Shown piece by piece: positions 29,515-38,874 of a DNA stretch of 45,320 bases. The notes below the pieces were generated by a model. It ran no database searches, was not told the DNA's origin, and saw only the letters and a list, made by a program, of their open reading frames with translations. The stretch is from Legionella santicrucis. GTDB taxonomy: Bacteria > Pseudomonadota > Gammaproteobacteria > Legionellales > Legionellaceae. Location: assembly GCF_001468135.1 (NCBI RefSeq), contig NZ_LNYU01000048.1:10961-56280 (forward strand), written 5' to 3'. Numbering within the stretch: position 1 is the stretch's first letter; each line of letters begins with the position of its first letter. The position numbers were made by a program, and so were the translations under genes.

Positions 29515-31989
29515 ATGGATAAAACCTATATACCACAAGAAGTTGAGGAACAAGCTCAACAATATTGGCATAAAAAACAATCATTTAATGTTTCGGAAGA
29601 TTTAAACAAAGAGAAATTTTATTGTTTATCCATGTTCCCCTATCCAAGTGGAACATTGCACATGGGGCACGTGCGTAACTACACTATTGGAGACGTTATT
29701 GCCCGCTATCAACGTGCTTTAGGCAAAAATGTCCTACAACCTATAGGTTGGGATGCATTTGGTTTGCCTGCAGAAAATGCAGCGATAAAAAATGGTATTC
29801 CTCCTGCTGAATGGACTAAAAAGAATATAGAATCTATGAAAAAGCAGTTTTTACGTCTTGGTAATGCCTATGACTGGAAACGTGAAATTTGCACTTGCAC
29901 CCCTGAATATTACCGATGGGAGCAATGGTTTTTTATTCGATTATTTGAAAAAGGTTTAGTCTATAAAAAAAATGCCGTGGTAAATTGGGATCCAGTCGAT
30001 CAAACTGTCTTAGCAAATGAACAAGTGGTTGATGGAAGAGGATGGCGCTCTGGGGCCCTAGTTGAAAGAAAAGAAATTTCTCAGTGGTTCATTAAAATTA
30101 CAGCTTATGCTGATGAATTATTAAGTTCATTAGATAGTCTGGACGAATGGCCAGCACAAGTAAAACAGATGCAACGCAACTGGATAGGTCGTTCTACTGG
30201 TACTGAGATTTATTTCAATGTCAATAATTACCCAAAACGATTAAAAATTTATACGACTCGACCTGATACCCTCATGGGTACAACTTATCTTGCCGTAGCC
30301 ACGGATCATCCTATAGCCAAAGAAGCAGCTAATAATCGTAAGGAAATCAAAGAATTTATCGACAGTTGCCAAGGCACCAAAATGGCTGAAGCTGAGTTAG
30401 CCACTATGGAAAAGCGTGGAATAGATACCGGAATAACTGCGATTCATCCCATAACTGGAGAAAAATTACCAATATGGGTGGCAAATTTTGTACTTATGCA
30501 ATACGGTTCTGGTGCTGTAATGGCGGTTCCAGCTCACGATCAAAGAGATTGGGAGTTTTCAAAAAAATATCAATTACCAATCAAAGCGGTCATAAAACCA
30601 GAAAATGATGTAGTGCATGACTTAAACCTATCCGCTTATACAGGAGAGGGTACGCTAATTCAATCAGGGCAGTTTGATGGATTAAGCTCTACTCAAGCTA
30701 TAGAAACTATAACAAACTTCCTCGAAGAGCATGATGCTGGTAAGGCCACAATTAATTACAGATTACGTGATTGGGGTGTATCGAGACAAAGATATTGGGG
30801 AACGCCTATCCCCATGATTTTATGTGAACAATGTGGCACAGTACCTGTTCCAGATGAAGATCTTCCAGTAGTGCTCCCAGAGAATGTTTCGTTTACCGGA
30901 ACAGGATCACCTTTAGCTCAATGCCCTGAATTTGTGAACATCACTTGTCCGAAATGCGGACAGGATGCATATCGTGAAACAGATACGTTTGATACCTTTG
31001 TTGAGTCTTCTTGGTATTACGCGCGTTTCGCGTGCAAAAGCCAAGAAAATGCAATGCTGGATGATCGGGCAAAATATTGGACTCCTGTCGATCAATATGT
31101 AGGGGGCATTGAACATGCCGTAATGCATTTACTTTACGCCCGTTTTTTCCATAAATTAATGCGCGATGAAGGCTTAGTTAATTCCGATGAACCTTTTAAG
31201 GCACTATTAACCCAAGGTATGGTTTTAAAAGATGGACATAAAATGTCTAAATCTGTTGGCAACGTCGTAGATCCTAACCATCTGATTGATACCTATGGAG
31301 CGGATACGGCACGACTATTTGTTATGTTTGCAGCACCCCCTGAACAATCTTTAGAGTGGTCGGATACCGCCGTAGAAGGCGCACATCGTTTCCTTAAACG
31401 AATTTGGTTTTTTGCTTATCAACATCAAAATATGCTTATTGACATAAATGACCTTATTCTCAGTGGTAACGGTCATGTAAACTGGCAACAAGCTGAAAGT
31501 CGCTTAAAAAAATCACGCCATATTGTGCACCAAATTCTAGCCCAAGCGACTCATGATTATGATCGTAATCAATTTAATACAGTAGTTTCCGGGTGTATGA
31601 AGTTGTTTAATGAATTATCAAGTTATTCTATAGAAACTGAAGAAGATAAATTCTTTATTCATTCTGGAATAAGTATATTACTTCGATTACTCGCTCCTAT
31701 AACTCCTCACATGACACATCACTTATGGCAACAATTAGGCTTTGAAAAAGCAATTATTGATGCTAATTGGCCTAGGGTCGATAAAGGAGCACTAAAAACC
31801 GATGAAGTCGATTATGTGGTTCAAGTTAATGGCAAGCTTAGAGCACAATTTACTGCTAGCGTAGATGCCACAGAAGAAGCATTAATTGCTGCAGCCAAAC
31901 AACATGTAAAAGATTTTCTAGCGAATCAAACGGTTAAAAAAGCGATCGTTGTTGCGCACCGACAATTAATTAATTTGGTTGTTGGTTGA
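29515..31989 (+). CDS. leuS: Leucyl-tRNA synthetase
   Basis: 824-residue class I aminoacyl-tRNA synthetase charging tRNA-Leu. The HIGH motif is HMGH at 49-52 within [19 protein letters not shown]. The editing domain contains [14 protein letters not shown] (about 245-260) and [30 protein letters not shown] is the KMSKS loop (about 578). Length is normal for a bacterial LeuRS. The only Shine-Dalgarno-like element (GAGGAG) is about 40 bases upstream, so the initiation region is unusual. The stop overlaps the lptE start (TGATG). Confidence 0.98.
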   Translation: MDKTYIPQEVEEQAQQYWHKKQSFNVSEDLNKEKFYCLSMFPYPSGTLHMGHVRNYTIGDVIARYQRALGKNVLQPIGWDAFGLPAENAAIKNGIPPAEWTKKNIESMKKQFLRLGNAYDWKREICTCTPEYYRWEQWFFIRLFEKGLVYKKNAVVNWDPVDQTVLANEQVVDGRGWRSGALVERKEISQWFIKITAYADELLSSLDSLDEWPAQVKQMQRNWIGRSTGTEIYFNVNNYPKRLKIYTTRPDTLMGTTYLAVATDHPIAKEAANNRKEIKEFIDSCQGTKMAEAELATMEKRGIDTGITAIHPITGEKLPIWVANFVLMQYGSGAVMAVPAHDQRDWEFSKKYQLPIKAVIKPENDVVHDLNLSAYTGEGTLIQSGQFDGLSSTQAIETITNFLEEHDAGKATINYRLRDWGVSRQRYWGTPIPMILCEQCGTVPVPDEDLPVVLPENVSFTGTGSPLAQCPEFVNITCPKCGQDAYRETDTFDTFVESSWYYARFACKSQENAMLDDRAKYWTPVDQYVGGIEHAVMHLLYARFFHKLMRDEGLVNSDEPFKALLTQGMVLKDGHKMSKSVGNVVDPNHLIDTYGADTARLFVMFAAPPEQSLEWSDTAVEGAHRFLKRIWFFAYQHQNMLIDINDLILSGNGHVNWQQAESRLKKSRHIVHQILAQATHDYDRNQFNTVVSGCMKLFNELSSYSIETEEDKFFIHSGISILLRLLAPITPHMTHHLWQQLGFEKAIIDANWPRVDKGALKTDEVDYVVQVNGKLRAQFTASVDATEEALIAAAKQHVKDFLANQTVKKAIVVAHRQLINLVVG

Positions 31990-32516
31990 TGAAATATAGT
32001 TACTCAAAGTTTCAACCTTTGATTTTACAAAGTATTATTACTATGATACTGGTTTTTTTTCTATCTGCTTGTGGATTTCATCTACGTGGCGTTAGTAATG
32101 TACCTAGTTGGCTTAATAATATTGCGCTTATTTCTGAAAATAACGACAAACAATTTATCTCCATAATAGAATCGCGATTGGAAGGTTCAAAGATTCAAAT
32201 TAATGAGCCTTCTCATGCCCAATACTGGCTTCTAATTAATGAAGTGAATTTACAACAGCAAATTATTAGTGTTGGATCAAGCACAAATCCCAGGCAATAT
32301 ACCTTAACTTTAACCGTAATCTATATATTGAAAACTAGAAAGGGGCAAGAGTTAACTCCTCCGAGCAAGGTTAGTGTGTCCCGACAGCTTACTTTAAATA
32401 ATGATAGAATTCTTGGTTCTAAAGATGAAGAAAGCATCTTAATTGGAGAAATGAAACAAGATGCAGTGACTCAAATCTTGTATAGACTGAGCCATCTACA
32501 AAAGCCTTCATTTTAA
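31989..32516 (+). CDS. lptE: LPS-assembly lipoprotein LptE
   Basis: 175-residue outer membrane lipoprotein that plugs LptD and helps insert lipopolysaccharide. It has a signal peptide with lipobox LSAC (lipid-modified Cys about residue 27), followed by GFHLRGVSNVPSWLNNIALISEN, the usual LptE opening. A TTG three bases earlier is also in frame, but ATG 31989 overlaps the leuS stop by one base, which suits translational coupling. The leuS-lptE-holA-nadD order is the same as in E. coli. Confidence 0.92.
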   Translation: MKYSYSKFQPLILQSIITMILVFFLSACGFHLRGVSNVPSWLNNIALISENNDKQFISIIESRLEGSKIQINEPSHAQYWLLINEVNLQQQIISVGSSTNPRQYTLTLTVIYILKTRKGQELTPPSKVSVSRQLTLNNDRILGSKDEESILIGEMKQDAVTQILYRLSHLQKPSF

Positions 32517-32582
32517 CTTAATAGCGGAAAAACTGAACTTATCGTGGCTTCGATACAACAAAGCGAAACTCAAGAAAACTTC

Positions 32583-32622
32583 GTAGAAACCGGGGTTCTG
32601 CTTCGCTGCACCTAGGCTACAA
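32583..32622. repeat. Intergenic imperfect palindromic repeat-like element between lptE and holA
   Basis: The 126-base gap holds a GC-richer stretch, AACCGGGGTTCTGCTTCGC followed by TGCACCTAGGCTAC. This resembles a dispersed intergenic repeat common in gammaproteobacterial genomes (on the minus strand it begins GTAGCCTAGGTGCAGCG and ends near AACCCCGG). CCGGGGT and ACCTAGG form an imperfect stem. It could stabilise RNA or partly end transcription between lptE and holA. Only one copy is seen in the window. Confidence 0.45.
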
Positions 32623-32642
32623 AGACAAAAGTGGCTTTTTAT

Positions 32643-33668
32643 ATGCAAATAAAACAACAAATGCTCGCTCAACAAGTCCAAAAAAAAATTGCTCCACTCT
32701 ACATGCTTATTGGACAAGACAACTATCTATTAGAAGATTCTCTAGCTACAATTAAATCTGCCATCAAAAAAAATCATCATTATGATGAAAAAATTATCTC
32801 CATCCAGTCTGCCGAAGATTGGAGTTGTATTAAAGAAGAGGCAAACAGTTATTCTTTGTTTTCAGACATTGTGCTTTTAAATGTCTTTTTTGATAAAAAA
32901 ACAATAGATGCGCTAGGAAAGAAAATTTTAGTGGAATACCTTAAGTCTATTAATCCACGATGCTTTATTATCATAAGAGCGCCTAATTTACCTCTAAAAC
33001 AATTACAATGGCTCTCTTCCCAAGAACACGCCGTACTTACTGTTGCATATCCACTCGATACAGATGCCATGAAAAATTGGATAGTAACGCAATTAAAGAA
33101 AAACTCTATCCAATTTGATCCACAGACTCCTGATTTAATTCACCATTATACTCAAGGAAACATGCTGGCCTGTGCCCAAGTCATTGAAAAAATAATGCTT
33201 TCTAATCATGGTAATCAAAAAATTGATGTCCAACAAGTGCAAGAACATTTATCAGATCAATGCGAACACGATCTTTTCGAATTAGTTAATGCATGTCTAC
33301 TTGGTCAAAGTGATAAAGCAATTCAAATTTTACGTCATGCCGCCAATAATAAAACAGAAGCTACTTTTGTATTATGGATACTGAGTCAAGAAATCAGAAT
33401 AATTATGCAACTTTATCATTTCTTGGAACATAAAATTGATATTAAAAGCGCCTGTGCTCAATTAAAAATATGGCCACAACGAGTTAATCTCTATCAAACA
33501 TGTTGTAAGCGATTTAATAAAGAAACATTAATAAAATTACATAGCTGCTGTTACTCTATTGATGAGCGTATTAAATCAAACATAAATACACAAGTATGGA
33601 ATACTTTGGAAAATATTGCTCTTTCATTGTGTCTGGGAAATATAATAGGTGATTTATGTACAGCATAG
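32643..33668 (+). CDS. holA: DNA polymerase III, delta subunit
   Basis: 341-residue clamp-loader subunit that opens the beta clamp. Recognised by IAPLYMLIGQDNYLLEDSL near the start, the IISIQSAEDWSCIKEEANSYSLFSD region, RCFIIIRAPNLP and the helical C-terminus (CCYSIDERIKSNINTQVWNTLENIALSLC). The frame includes a GTG at 32631, but ATG 32643 gives the usual MQIK start; no good ribosome site is visible for either. The 3' end overlaps nadD by 13 bases, supporting co-translation. Confidence 0.93.
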   Translation: MQIKQQMLAQQVQKKIAPLYMLIGQDNYLLEDSLATIKSAIKKNHHYDEKIISIQSAEDWSCIKEEANSYSLFSDIVLLNVFFDKKTIDALGKKILVEYLKSINPRCFIIIRAPNLPLKQLQWLSSQEHAVLTVAYPLDTDAMKNWIVTQLKKNSIQFDPQTPDLIHHYTQGNMLACAQVIEKIMLSNHGNQKIDVQQVQEHLSDQCEHDLFELVNACLLGQSDKAIQILRHAANNKTEATFVLWILSQEIRIIMQLYHFLEHKIDIKSACAQLKIWPQRVNLYQTCCKRFNKETLIKLHSCCYSIDERIKSNINTQVWNTLENIALSLCLGNIIGDLCTA

Positions 33669-34294
33669 CTATTTTCGGTGGCGCATTTGATCCCATCCAT
33701 AATGGGCATTTACAAACCAGTTTAACCATACAAAAGAATTTCAACTTTGATGCTTATATTTTTCTTCCTTGTAAAACACCAACAATAAAACCAGCTACTA
33801 TTGCTAGTAGTAAACAACGAATAGAAATGATTCTACGTGCAATAAAGTGCTATAAACAAAATTTCAAATTGGATTTGCGTGAAATAGAACGTGCTACTCC
33901 ATCTTATATGGTTGAAACTCTTGAAAGTTTTAGAGCAGAGTCTCCTGAGACATCGATTACTTTAATTATTGGTTATGATGCTTTTCTTTCCTTATTTCAA
34001 TGGCATCAGTGGCAAAAAATAATTACACTTGCACATCTCATGGTAATCAATCGCTCTGAATTCGCTAAGCAACCTATTCCAGAAATCATGCAACAATTTT
34101 TAAAAAAATATCAAAGTGAAAATAAAGCAGAACTTTTGAACACTCAAGCAGGGAGTGTGTTTTTATTTGATGCAGGTAATTTTGAAATTTCTTCTACTTC
34201 ACTTCGTGAAGAGATAAAAAAGGGAGCGAACGTTAAAAGTAAGCTCCCTTATTCAGTCTATGAATACATTAAACATCAGGGGTTATATCAATAA
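33656..34294 (+). CDS. nadD: Nicotinate-nucleotide adenylyltransferase
   Basis: 212-residue enzyme that joins nicotinate mononucleotide and ATP to deamido-NAD, the committed shared step of NAD synthesis. It has GGAFDPIHNGHL with the HxGH nucleotidyl-transfer motif at the N-terminus and ISSTSLREEI near the C-terminus. Length is standard. The start lies inside the holA 3' end, and the gene end overlaps the convergent cvpA by 26 bases. The usual rsfS neighbour is absent here. Confidence 0.96.
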   Translation: MYSIAIFGGAFDPIHNGHLQTSLTIQKNFNFDAYIFLPCKTPTIKPATIASSKQRIEMILRAIKCYKQNFKLDLREIERATPSYMVETLESFRAESPETSITLIIGYDAFLSLFQWHQWQKIITLAHLMVINRSEFAKQPIPEIMQQFLKKYQSENKAELLNTQAGSVFLFDAGNFEISSTSLREEIKKGANVKSKLPYSVYEYIKHQGLYQ

Positions 34295-34811
34295 GATTAA
34301 AGGACTTATTGTTTGCAGCCATTTGTTTCGCTTGATTAAGAAGTCCCGGTAAATATCCAGAGATCCAGTTAATCACGGGTGTTAGCTGATTATACACCCT
34401 AGAGCCTTGAACATATTGTTGATAAGGCAAAGACGTCATGCTTAGTATTGCAAAAATAAGTGAAAGGATAAATACGCCCCGGCCAAAACCGAAAATACCG
34501 CCTAAAACTTTATCCATAGCGCCTAAACCACTGCCTTTTAAAAAAAGACCGATGATAAAATTAGCGATACCACCTCCGATTAAAACACCAAGAACAACGA
34601 CCATAAAACTGACTATTGAAAGGATTGATGGATTTTGTATATAAGGTTGTATATAAGGAGTAACACTGCCCGAATAATTATAACCCGCCCACACAGCTAA
34701 TATCCATACTCCTATTGCAATAAACTCTTTAACAAATCCTCTTAGCAAACCAGTAATAGAGGATAACCCTATTATTATTATAAAAATTATATCAACCCAT
34801 TGAAATTGCAT
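34269..34811 (-). CDS. cvpA: CvpA family inner membrane protein
   Basis: 180-residue protein with four membrane helices (about residues 4-22, 28-46, 63-88 and 102-124), the family's layout. VDIIFIIIIGLSSITGLLRGFVKE at the N-terminus is typical of CvpA. In E. coli CvpA is needed for colicin V production and envelope stress tolerance; its molecular role is unclear. The start is two bases after the SPOR protein gene. In E. coli purF follows cvpA, whereas here the gene collides tail-to-tail with nadD, overlapping by 26 bases. Confidence 0.9.
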   Translation of the reverse strand: MQFQWVDIIFIIIIGLSSITGLLRGFVKEFIAIGVWILAVWAGYNYSGSVTPYIQPYIQNPSILSIVSFMVVVLGVLIGGGIANFIIGLFLKGSGLGAMDKVLGGIFGFGRGVFILSLIFAILSMTSLPYQQYVQGSRVYNQLTPVINWISGYLPGLLNQAKQMAANNKSFNLIDITPDV

Positions 34812-34813
34812 CG

Positions 34814-35596
34814 TTAGCTAACTCCAGTATTGACCACTAAACCATTCAACTGCATAGCAGTTGCTAATTGAGTTTTTACTTTCATCACATCACTTTTAAC
34901 AGGTGAGTGTCCTACATAAACTTTATAAATAATACCTCGCTTTCCATTTGTTTTAAGGTAATTTGCCTTATATCCTTGGCTTTGTAATCTGCTTACCAAC
35001 GCTTGAGCATTAGAAAATTTTGCAAAAGATGCTAATTGAACTGCATAAATATTTTTTTGACTTACAGAATGATTCACACTTGCTTTAGCAATAACTGGCG
35101 CAGTAACAACTTTCTTTGCTGCCGCTTGTGTCTGTACTTTTATGGGTTTGATCAGTTTCACTGGTTTTGCTGCCACTTCATTTATTTGCTTCTCAGCCGC
35201 ATTTTTTACGGCATTATTTAACGCAAGCTCAATAGGTTTTGTAGCAACTTCGTGATTCGTTGTAGGCTCTGACTTGGCTATATGAATCGCTGCCTCATCA
35301 ACAGCTTGAACAGATTGAATAAAATCTTCTTTATCGAGATCAGATCCCTTTTGGTCTAAAACAGGAGGAATTTCTACCTTAGCTACTTTTATGGTTTCAA
35401 ACATCTCTTTTTCATCAGTCATAACCACATTAGGAGCTGTTGGTTTAGGAGGTAACTGCACATTAACACTAAAATTATTTTCAAAGCGCTGACTTGATTT
35501 TTTCATCATTGACGGAAGGAAAATAGCACCCAATGATAAAACAACAGCCAAGCCAACTAAACGATGTTTTAGCTTTTCATCAATTACTAATTTCAT
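34814..35596 (-). CDS. SPOR-domain cell-division protein, DedD-like
   Basis: 260-residue inner membrane protein. One N-terminal membrane helix (about residues 15-31, LAVVLSLGAIFLPSMM) anchors a long Ala/Lys/Val-rich periplasmic linker. A C-terminal SPOR domain (about 185-260, IYAVQLASFAKFSNAQALVSRLQ) should bind denuded septal peptidoglycan glycan. It occupies the position of dedD in the E. coli accD-folC-dedD-cvpA order. The frame extends upstream, but ATG 35596 has TAGGAGATTCA just before it. The start overlaps the end of folC by 17 bases. Confidence 0.9.
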   Translation of the reverse strand: MKLVIDEKLKHRLVGLAVVLSLGAIFLPSMMKKSSQRFENNFSVNVQLPPKPTAPNVVMTDEKEMFETIKVAKVEIPPVLDQKGSDLDKEDFIQSVQAVDEAAIHIAKSEPTTNHEVATKPIELALNNAVKNAAEKQINEVAAKPVKLIKPIKVQTQAAAKKVVTAPVIAKASVNHSVSQKNIYAVQLASFAKFSNAQALVSRLQSQGYKANYLKTNGKRGIIYKVYVGHSPVKSDVMKVKTQLATAMQLNGLVVNTGVS

Positions 35597-36857
35597 TGAA
35601 TCTCCTATTAGCCATAACATGACTCACTGTAAAAAAAGACCCATAAACAACAATTAAGTCGCCAAGTCTAGATTGTTTTAATGCGGCTTCAAAAGCAATC
35701 AGAGGATTAGTATAGCAAAACTCCACAGAAATTGCTGCATCTCTTAAAATTGTAATCAGTAAATCAGCATCGGCAGCTCGTTTATTGTCTAATTGTGCAG
35801 GATACCAATAATCAACGCAATCTTTTAAAGGCGTAATTAAGTTAAGAATATCCTTATCTTTTAATGCAGAAAAAACTGCATGTACCCTTGTTTTTTCCAT
35901 TTTTTGCAAAGTTTCAGCAAGTAATCTTGCTGATTGAGGATTATGAGACACATCATATAATACATCCACAGTACCTCGATGCAATTGTAAACGCCCGGGG
36001 ATAAAAATGCGCCGCATTGCAGATTGCAAGTGAGTATGAGTTATAGGTAAATACTGCTTCAATAAAAAACATGCGGTAATTGCAGCCGCAGCCGATTTGA
36101 GTTGTATCGAAGGTTTAGGTAAGTCATAAATTGAAAAAAGACCGCTCTTTTCGTCATACTCAATACCCCAGGTGGCGTCTTTTTCCTGAATTGAAAAATC
36201 ACGATCATAAAGATATGTAGGAGAAGCTAGTTGTGTCGCTTTCTTAATTATAGAGGTCGGAGGATTATTGTCTGCATAAATGAATGGTTTACCTGAGCGA
36301 AGAATTCCAGCTTTTTCATAACCAATGGCGTCAAGCGTGTCGCCTAAATAATCCTGATGATCATAATCAATTGTTGTAATAATGGATAAATCGGCATCAA
36401 CTATGTTAGTAGCATCTAAACGCCCACCTAATCCTACTTCCAGAATAATGATATCTAAATTCATTTTTTTGAAATACCACAGCGCCGCTAAAGTAGTCAT
36501 TTCAAAATAGGTCAGGAGGACTTCCCCTCGAGCTTTTTCAATAATACTGAATGCCTGACATAAATCATCATCAGAAATTGGAGTTAAATTGACTCGAATA
36601 CGTTCATTAAACTGAATAAGATGAGGCGAAGTATAAGAACCTACTTTATATCCAGCAGAATGATAAATTGCTTCAAGAGCCGTTACAGTCGAGCCTTTTC
36701 CATTAGTACCAGCAACAGAAATAACTCGACACTCAGGAAGTTGCAAATGCAATATTTGTGCAACTTCTTTGATGCGAGTTAAACCTAGTTGTATCTCTTG
36801 AGTATTCCTGGTTTCTAAATCGTATAACCATTCATTAATGCAATGATGTTTTGGCAA
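35580..36857 (-). CDS. folC: Dihydrofolate synthase/folylpolyglutamate synthase
   Basis: 425-residue Mur-ligase-like bifunctional enzyme that makes dihydrofolate from dihydropteroate and then extends the glutamate tail. It has the P-loop VAGTNGKGSTVTALE, the TSPHLIQFNERI motif, ILEVGLGGRLDATN, and DYDHQDYLGDTLDAIGYEKAGI. The start is TTG at 36857, immediately after the accD TAG. The AGGGGA ribosome site lies inside the last accD codons, so translation is coupled. No upstream ATG gives a longer homologous N-terminus. Confidence 0.94.
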   Translation of the reverse strand: MPKHHCINEWLYDLETRNTQEIQLGLTRIKEVAQILHLQLPECRVISVAGTNGKGSTVTALEAIYHSAGYKVGSYTSPHLIQFNERIRVNLTPISDDDLCQAFSIIEKARGEVLLTYFEMTTLAALWYFKKMNLDIIILEVGLGGRLDATNIVDADLSIITTIDYDHQDYLGDTLDAIGYEKAGILRSGKPFIYADNNPPTSIIKKATQLASPTYLYDRDFSIQEKDATWGIEYDEKSGLFSIYDLPKPSIQLKSAAAAITACFLLKQYLPITHTHLQSAMRRIFIPGRLQLHRGTVDVLYDVSHNPQSARLLAETLQKMEKTRVHAVFSALKDKDILNLITPLKDCVDYWYPAQLDNKRAADADLLITILRDAAISVEFCYTNPLIAFEAALKQSRLGDLIVVYGSFFTVSHVMANRRFNEISN

Positions 36858-37721
36858 CTAATCCCCTGTGGTTTGACGGGTTAATTTGGAGACCAATTCA
36901 GCGACAACAGGACGAATATGTTTTCGCTCCAGAATCATGTCAATATGGCCATGCTCTAATAAGAACTCACTACGCTGGAACCCTTCTGGTAAAATTTGTC
37001 TTACTGTTTGCTCAATAACCCTGGGACCAGCGAAACCAATTAAAGCATTAGGTTCAGCAACAATTACATCACCAAGACTTGCAAAACTAGCCGATACTCC
37101 ACCCATAGTGGGATCAGTGAGAACCACAATAAATGGTAATCCTGTTTCGGCAAATTTTGCTAAAGCAGCTGAAGTTTTCGCCATTTGCATTAAGGAAAAA
37201 AGCCCCTCCTGCATACGCGCACCACCGCTTGCAGTAAAGCAAATATATGATCTTTGTTCCTTGGTTGCTAACTCAACCGCACGAACAAATTTTTCACCTA
37301 CAGTAGCCCCCATGGACCCACCCATAAAGTTAAACTCAAAAGACCCAACTACCACAGGCTGTTGTAATAAAGTTCCTTTTACAATAACCAACGCTTCTTT
37401 TTCACCAGTCGCTTTTTGGGCCTGGGAGATTCTGTCTTTGTATTTTTTGGAGTCTCTAAATTTTAATCGGTCATGAGGTTCTAAAGAAGCAGCTACTTCC
37501 TCTTGACTACCCTCATCAAGAAATTGCTTAATTCGAGTTCTGGCAGATATCCTATGATGAAAATTACAAGATGGACAAACCATTAGATTTTTTTCTAACT
37601 CAATACTATAAAGAACCTCATTACAGCCAGAACATTTCAGCCATAAACCTTCAGGAACTCCTTTTTTTTGAGAAGTCTCTGTATTAACTCTTGAGGGTAA
37701 TAATTTTTTAAACCAACTCAT
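36858..37721 (-). CDS. accD: Acetyl-CoA carboxylase carboxyltransferase subunit beta
   Basis: 287-residue subunit that with AccA transfers carboxyl from carboxybiotin to acetyl-CoA, the first step of fatty acid synthesis. An N-terminal zinc ribbon has C30, C33, C49 and C52. The crotonase-like core carries [55 protein letters not shown] and [13 protein letters not shown]. Length is normal. It is first in the accD-folC-SPOR-cvpA run, a conserved gammaproteobacterial order. Confidence 0.97.
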   Translation of the reverse strand: MSWFKKLLPSRVNTETSQKKGVPEGLWLKCSGCNEVLYSIELEKNLMVCPSCNFHHRISARTRIKQFLDEGSQEEVAASLEPHDRLKFRDSKKYKDRISQAQKATGEKEALVIVKGTLLQQPVVVGSFEFNFMGGSMGATVGEKFVRAVELATKEQRSYICFTASGGARMQEGLFSLMQMAKTSAALAKFAETGLPFIVVLTDPTMGGVSASFASLGDVIVAEPNALIGFAGPRVIEQTVRQILPEGFQRSEFLLEHGHIDMILERKHIRPVVAELVSKLTRQTTGD

Positions 37722-37941
37722 AATTGGAACCTAATTTAAAAAATTTCATTATTATACACAGAAAAAAATATTCTTAAATCCACATCTTGTTCATGTGATA
37801 ATATCTTCTAATATTTAAAAGGTAGCATTGACGCCCTCATCAATGTTCTAACGCCTAATTATTGTTTCATTTCAAGGCACTTAAAGTTATTATTTAAAAT
37901 GCCGCTAAAGAAAATATAACGACCTAAATTGAGATTCATGT

Positions 37942-38676
37942 ATGAAACTTATAATATCAATAATAATCTTCATCTGTTTCTTAGTTTCTAGTCAATTTGT
38001 TCTCGCGCATAATCGATATGGTGAAACATTGTGCAATTCACCCGATTATTTTTGCATGAAAATTAAAACTGGTGAGAGTTGGGATAAACTTTTTCCAGAT
38101 GAAGAAGAACGAGATATGGTGAAGCGAATTAATCGTATGAATATTGCTTTACGTCCTGGATTAACCATTGCTGTACCTAAAAATATCGATCGCTTAACGA
38201 TTTATGATGTATCTCCATTTCCCAGATACATAGAGGCCAACGGTGAAAAAACAATTTACGTAAGTCAAAAAAAGCTAGCATGGGCAGCCTACGACCAAGA
38301 TGGAGAGTTACTCTGGTGGGGACCAATTTCTTCAGGGATAGGAAAATGTACTGGTGTTCTTGGTGGATGTACTACACCTACAGGTTCATTTCGAATTATC
38401 CGTAAACAAGACATAGATTGTGTTTCAACTGTGTTTCCAAGACGATCTGATGGAAACGATGGGGGCGCTTTAATGCCCTATTGTATGCATTTTTATAGGG
38501 GTTATGCTCTTCATGGCAGTTATGAATTACCTGGCTATAGGGCAAGTCATGGTTGTGTCAGGATGTTTATTGAAGATGCACGTTGGCTTAACGAAGAATT
38601 TATAGATTTACCTGGAGGTGGTATGAAGGGAACTCGTGTTGTTATTGATGAGCCAAACGACCCCAATGAGCAATAG
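37942..38676 (+). CDS. L,D-transpeptidase (YkuD domain), EnhA-like
   Basis: 244-residue exported protein. Signal peptide at about residues 1-22 (cleavage near VLA-HN). A short LysM-like region (about 35-80, IKTGESWDKLFP ... LRPGLTIAVP) precedes the YkuD catalytic domain. The active-site signature is H191 in ALHGSYELPG and H203-G-C205 in SHGCVRM. It should form 3-3 crosslinks or attach proteins to peptidoglycan. Legionella proteins named EnhA (enhanced entry) share this domain; the link to host entry for this copy is inference. It is transcribed alone, with about 220 AT-rich bases before it. An out-of-frame ATG at 37938 overlaps the start region. Confidence 0.9.
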   Translation: MKLIISIIIFICFLVSSQFVLAHNRYGETLCNSPDYFCMKIKTGESWDKLFPDEEERDMVKRINRMNIALRPGLTIAVPKNIDRLTIYDVSPFPRYIEANGEKTIYVSQKKLAWAAYDQDGELLWWGPISSGIGKCTGVLGGCTTPTGSFRIIRKQDIDCVSTVFPRRSDGNDGGALMPYCMHFYRGYALHGSYELPGYRASHGCVRMFIEDARWLNEEFIDLPGGGMKGTRVVIDEPNDPNEQ

Positions 38677-38874
38677 ACAAATAATAAACAAACTGTTAAT
38701 ATTTTAAAAGGTGAATTTTATACATTAGTATGATAAGGTTGTCTGTTAGCATTTATGATCGAAAAAGCGGCATAATAAAACATTAGAAATGTTTAATCGA
38801 TTAACCTACAGCATAGAACTACTCCCAGTTTTCGTCAAAATCAATAGTGTTTACACCTGGAGAATGATAAAAGA

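Noticed and set aside
32508..32717. 69-codon minus-strand frame across the lptE-holA gap
   Set aside because: It is created by the repeat-like intergenic sequence and overlaps both flanking genes.
36886..37476. 196-codon frame opposite accD
   Set aside because: It lies wholly antisense to a conserved gene and has no recognisable protein features.
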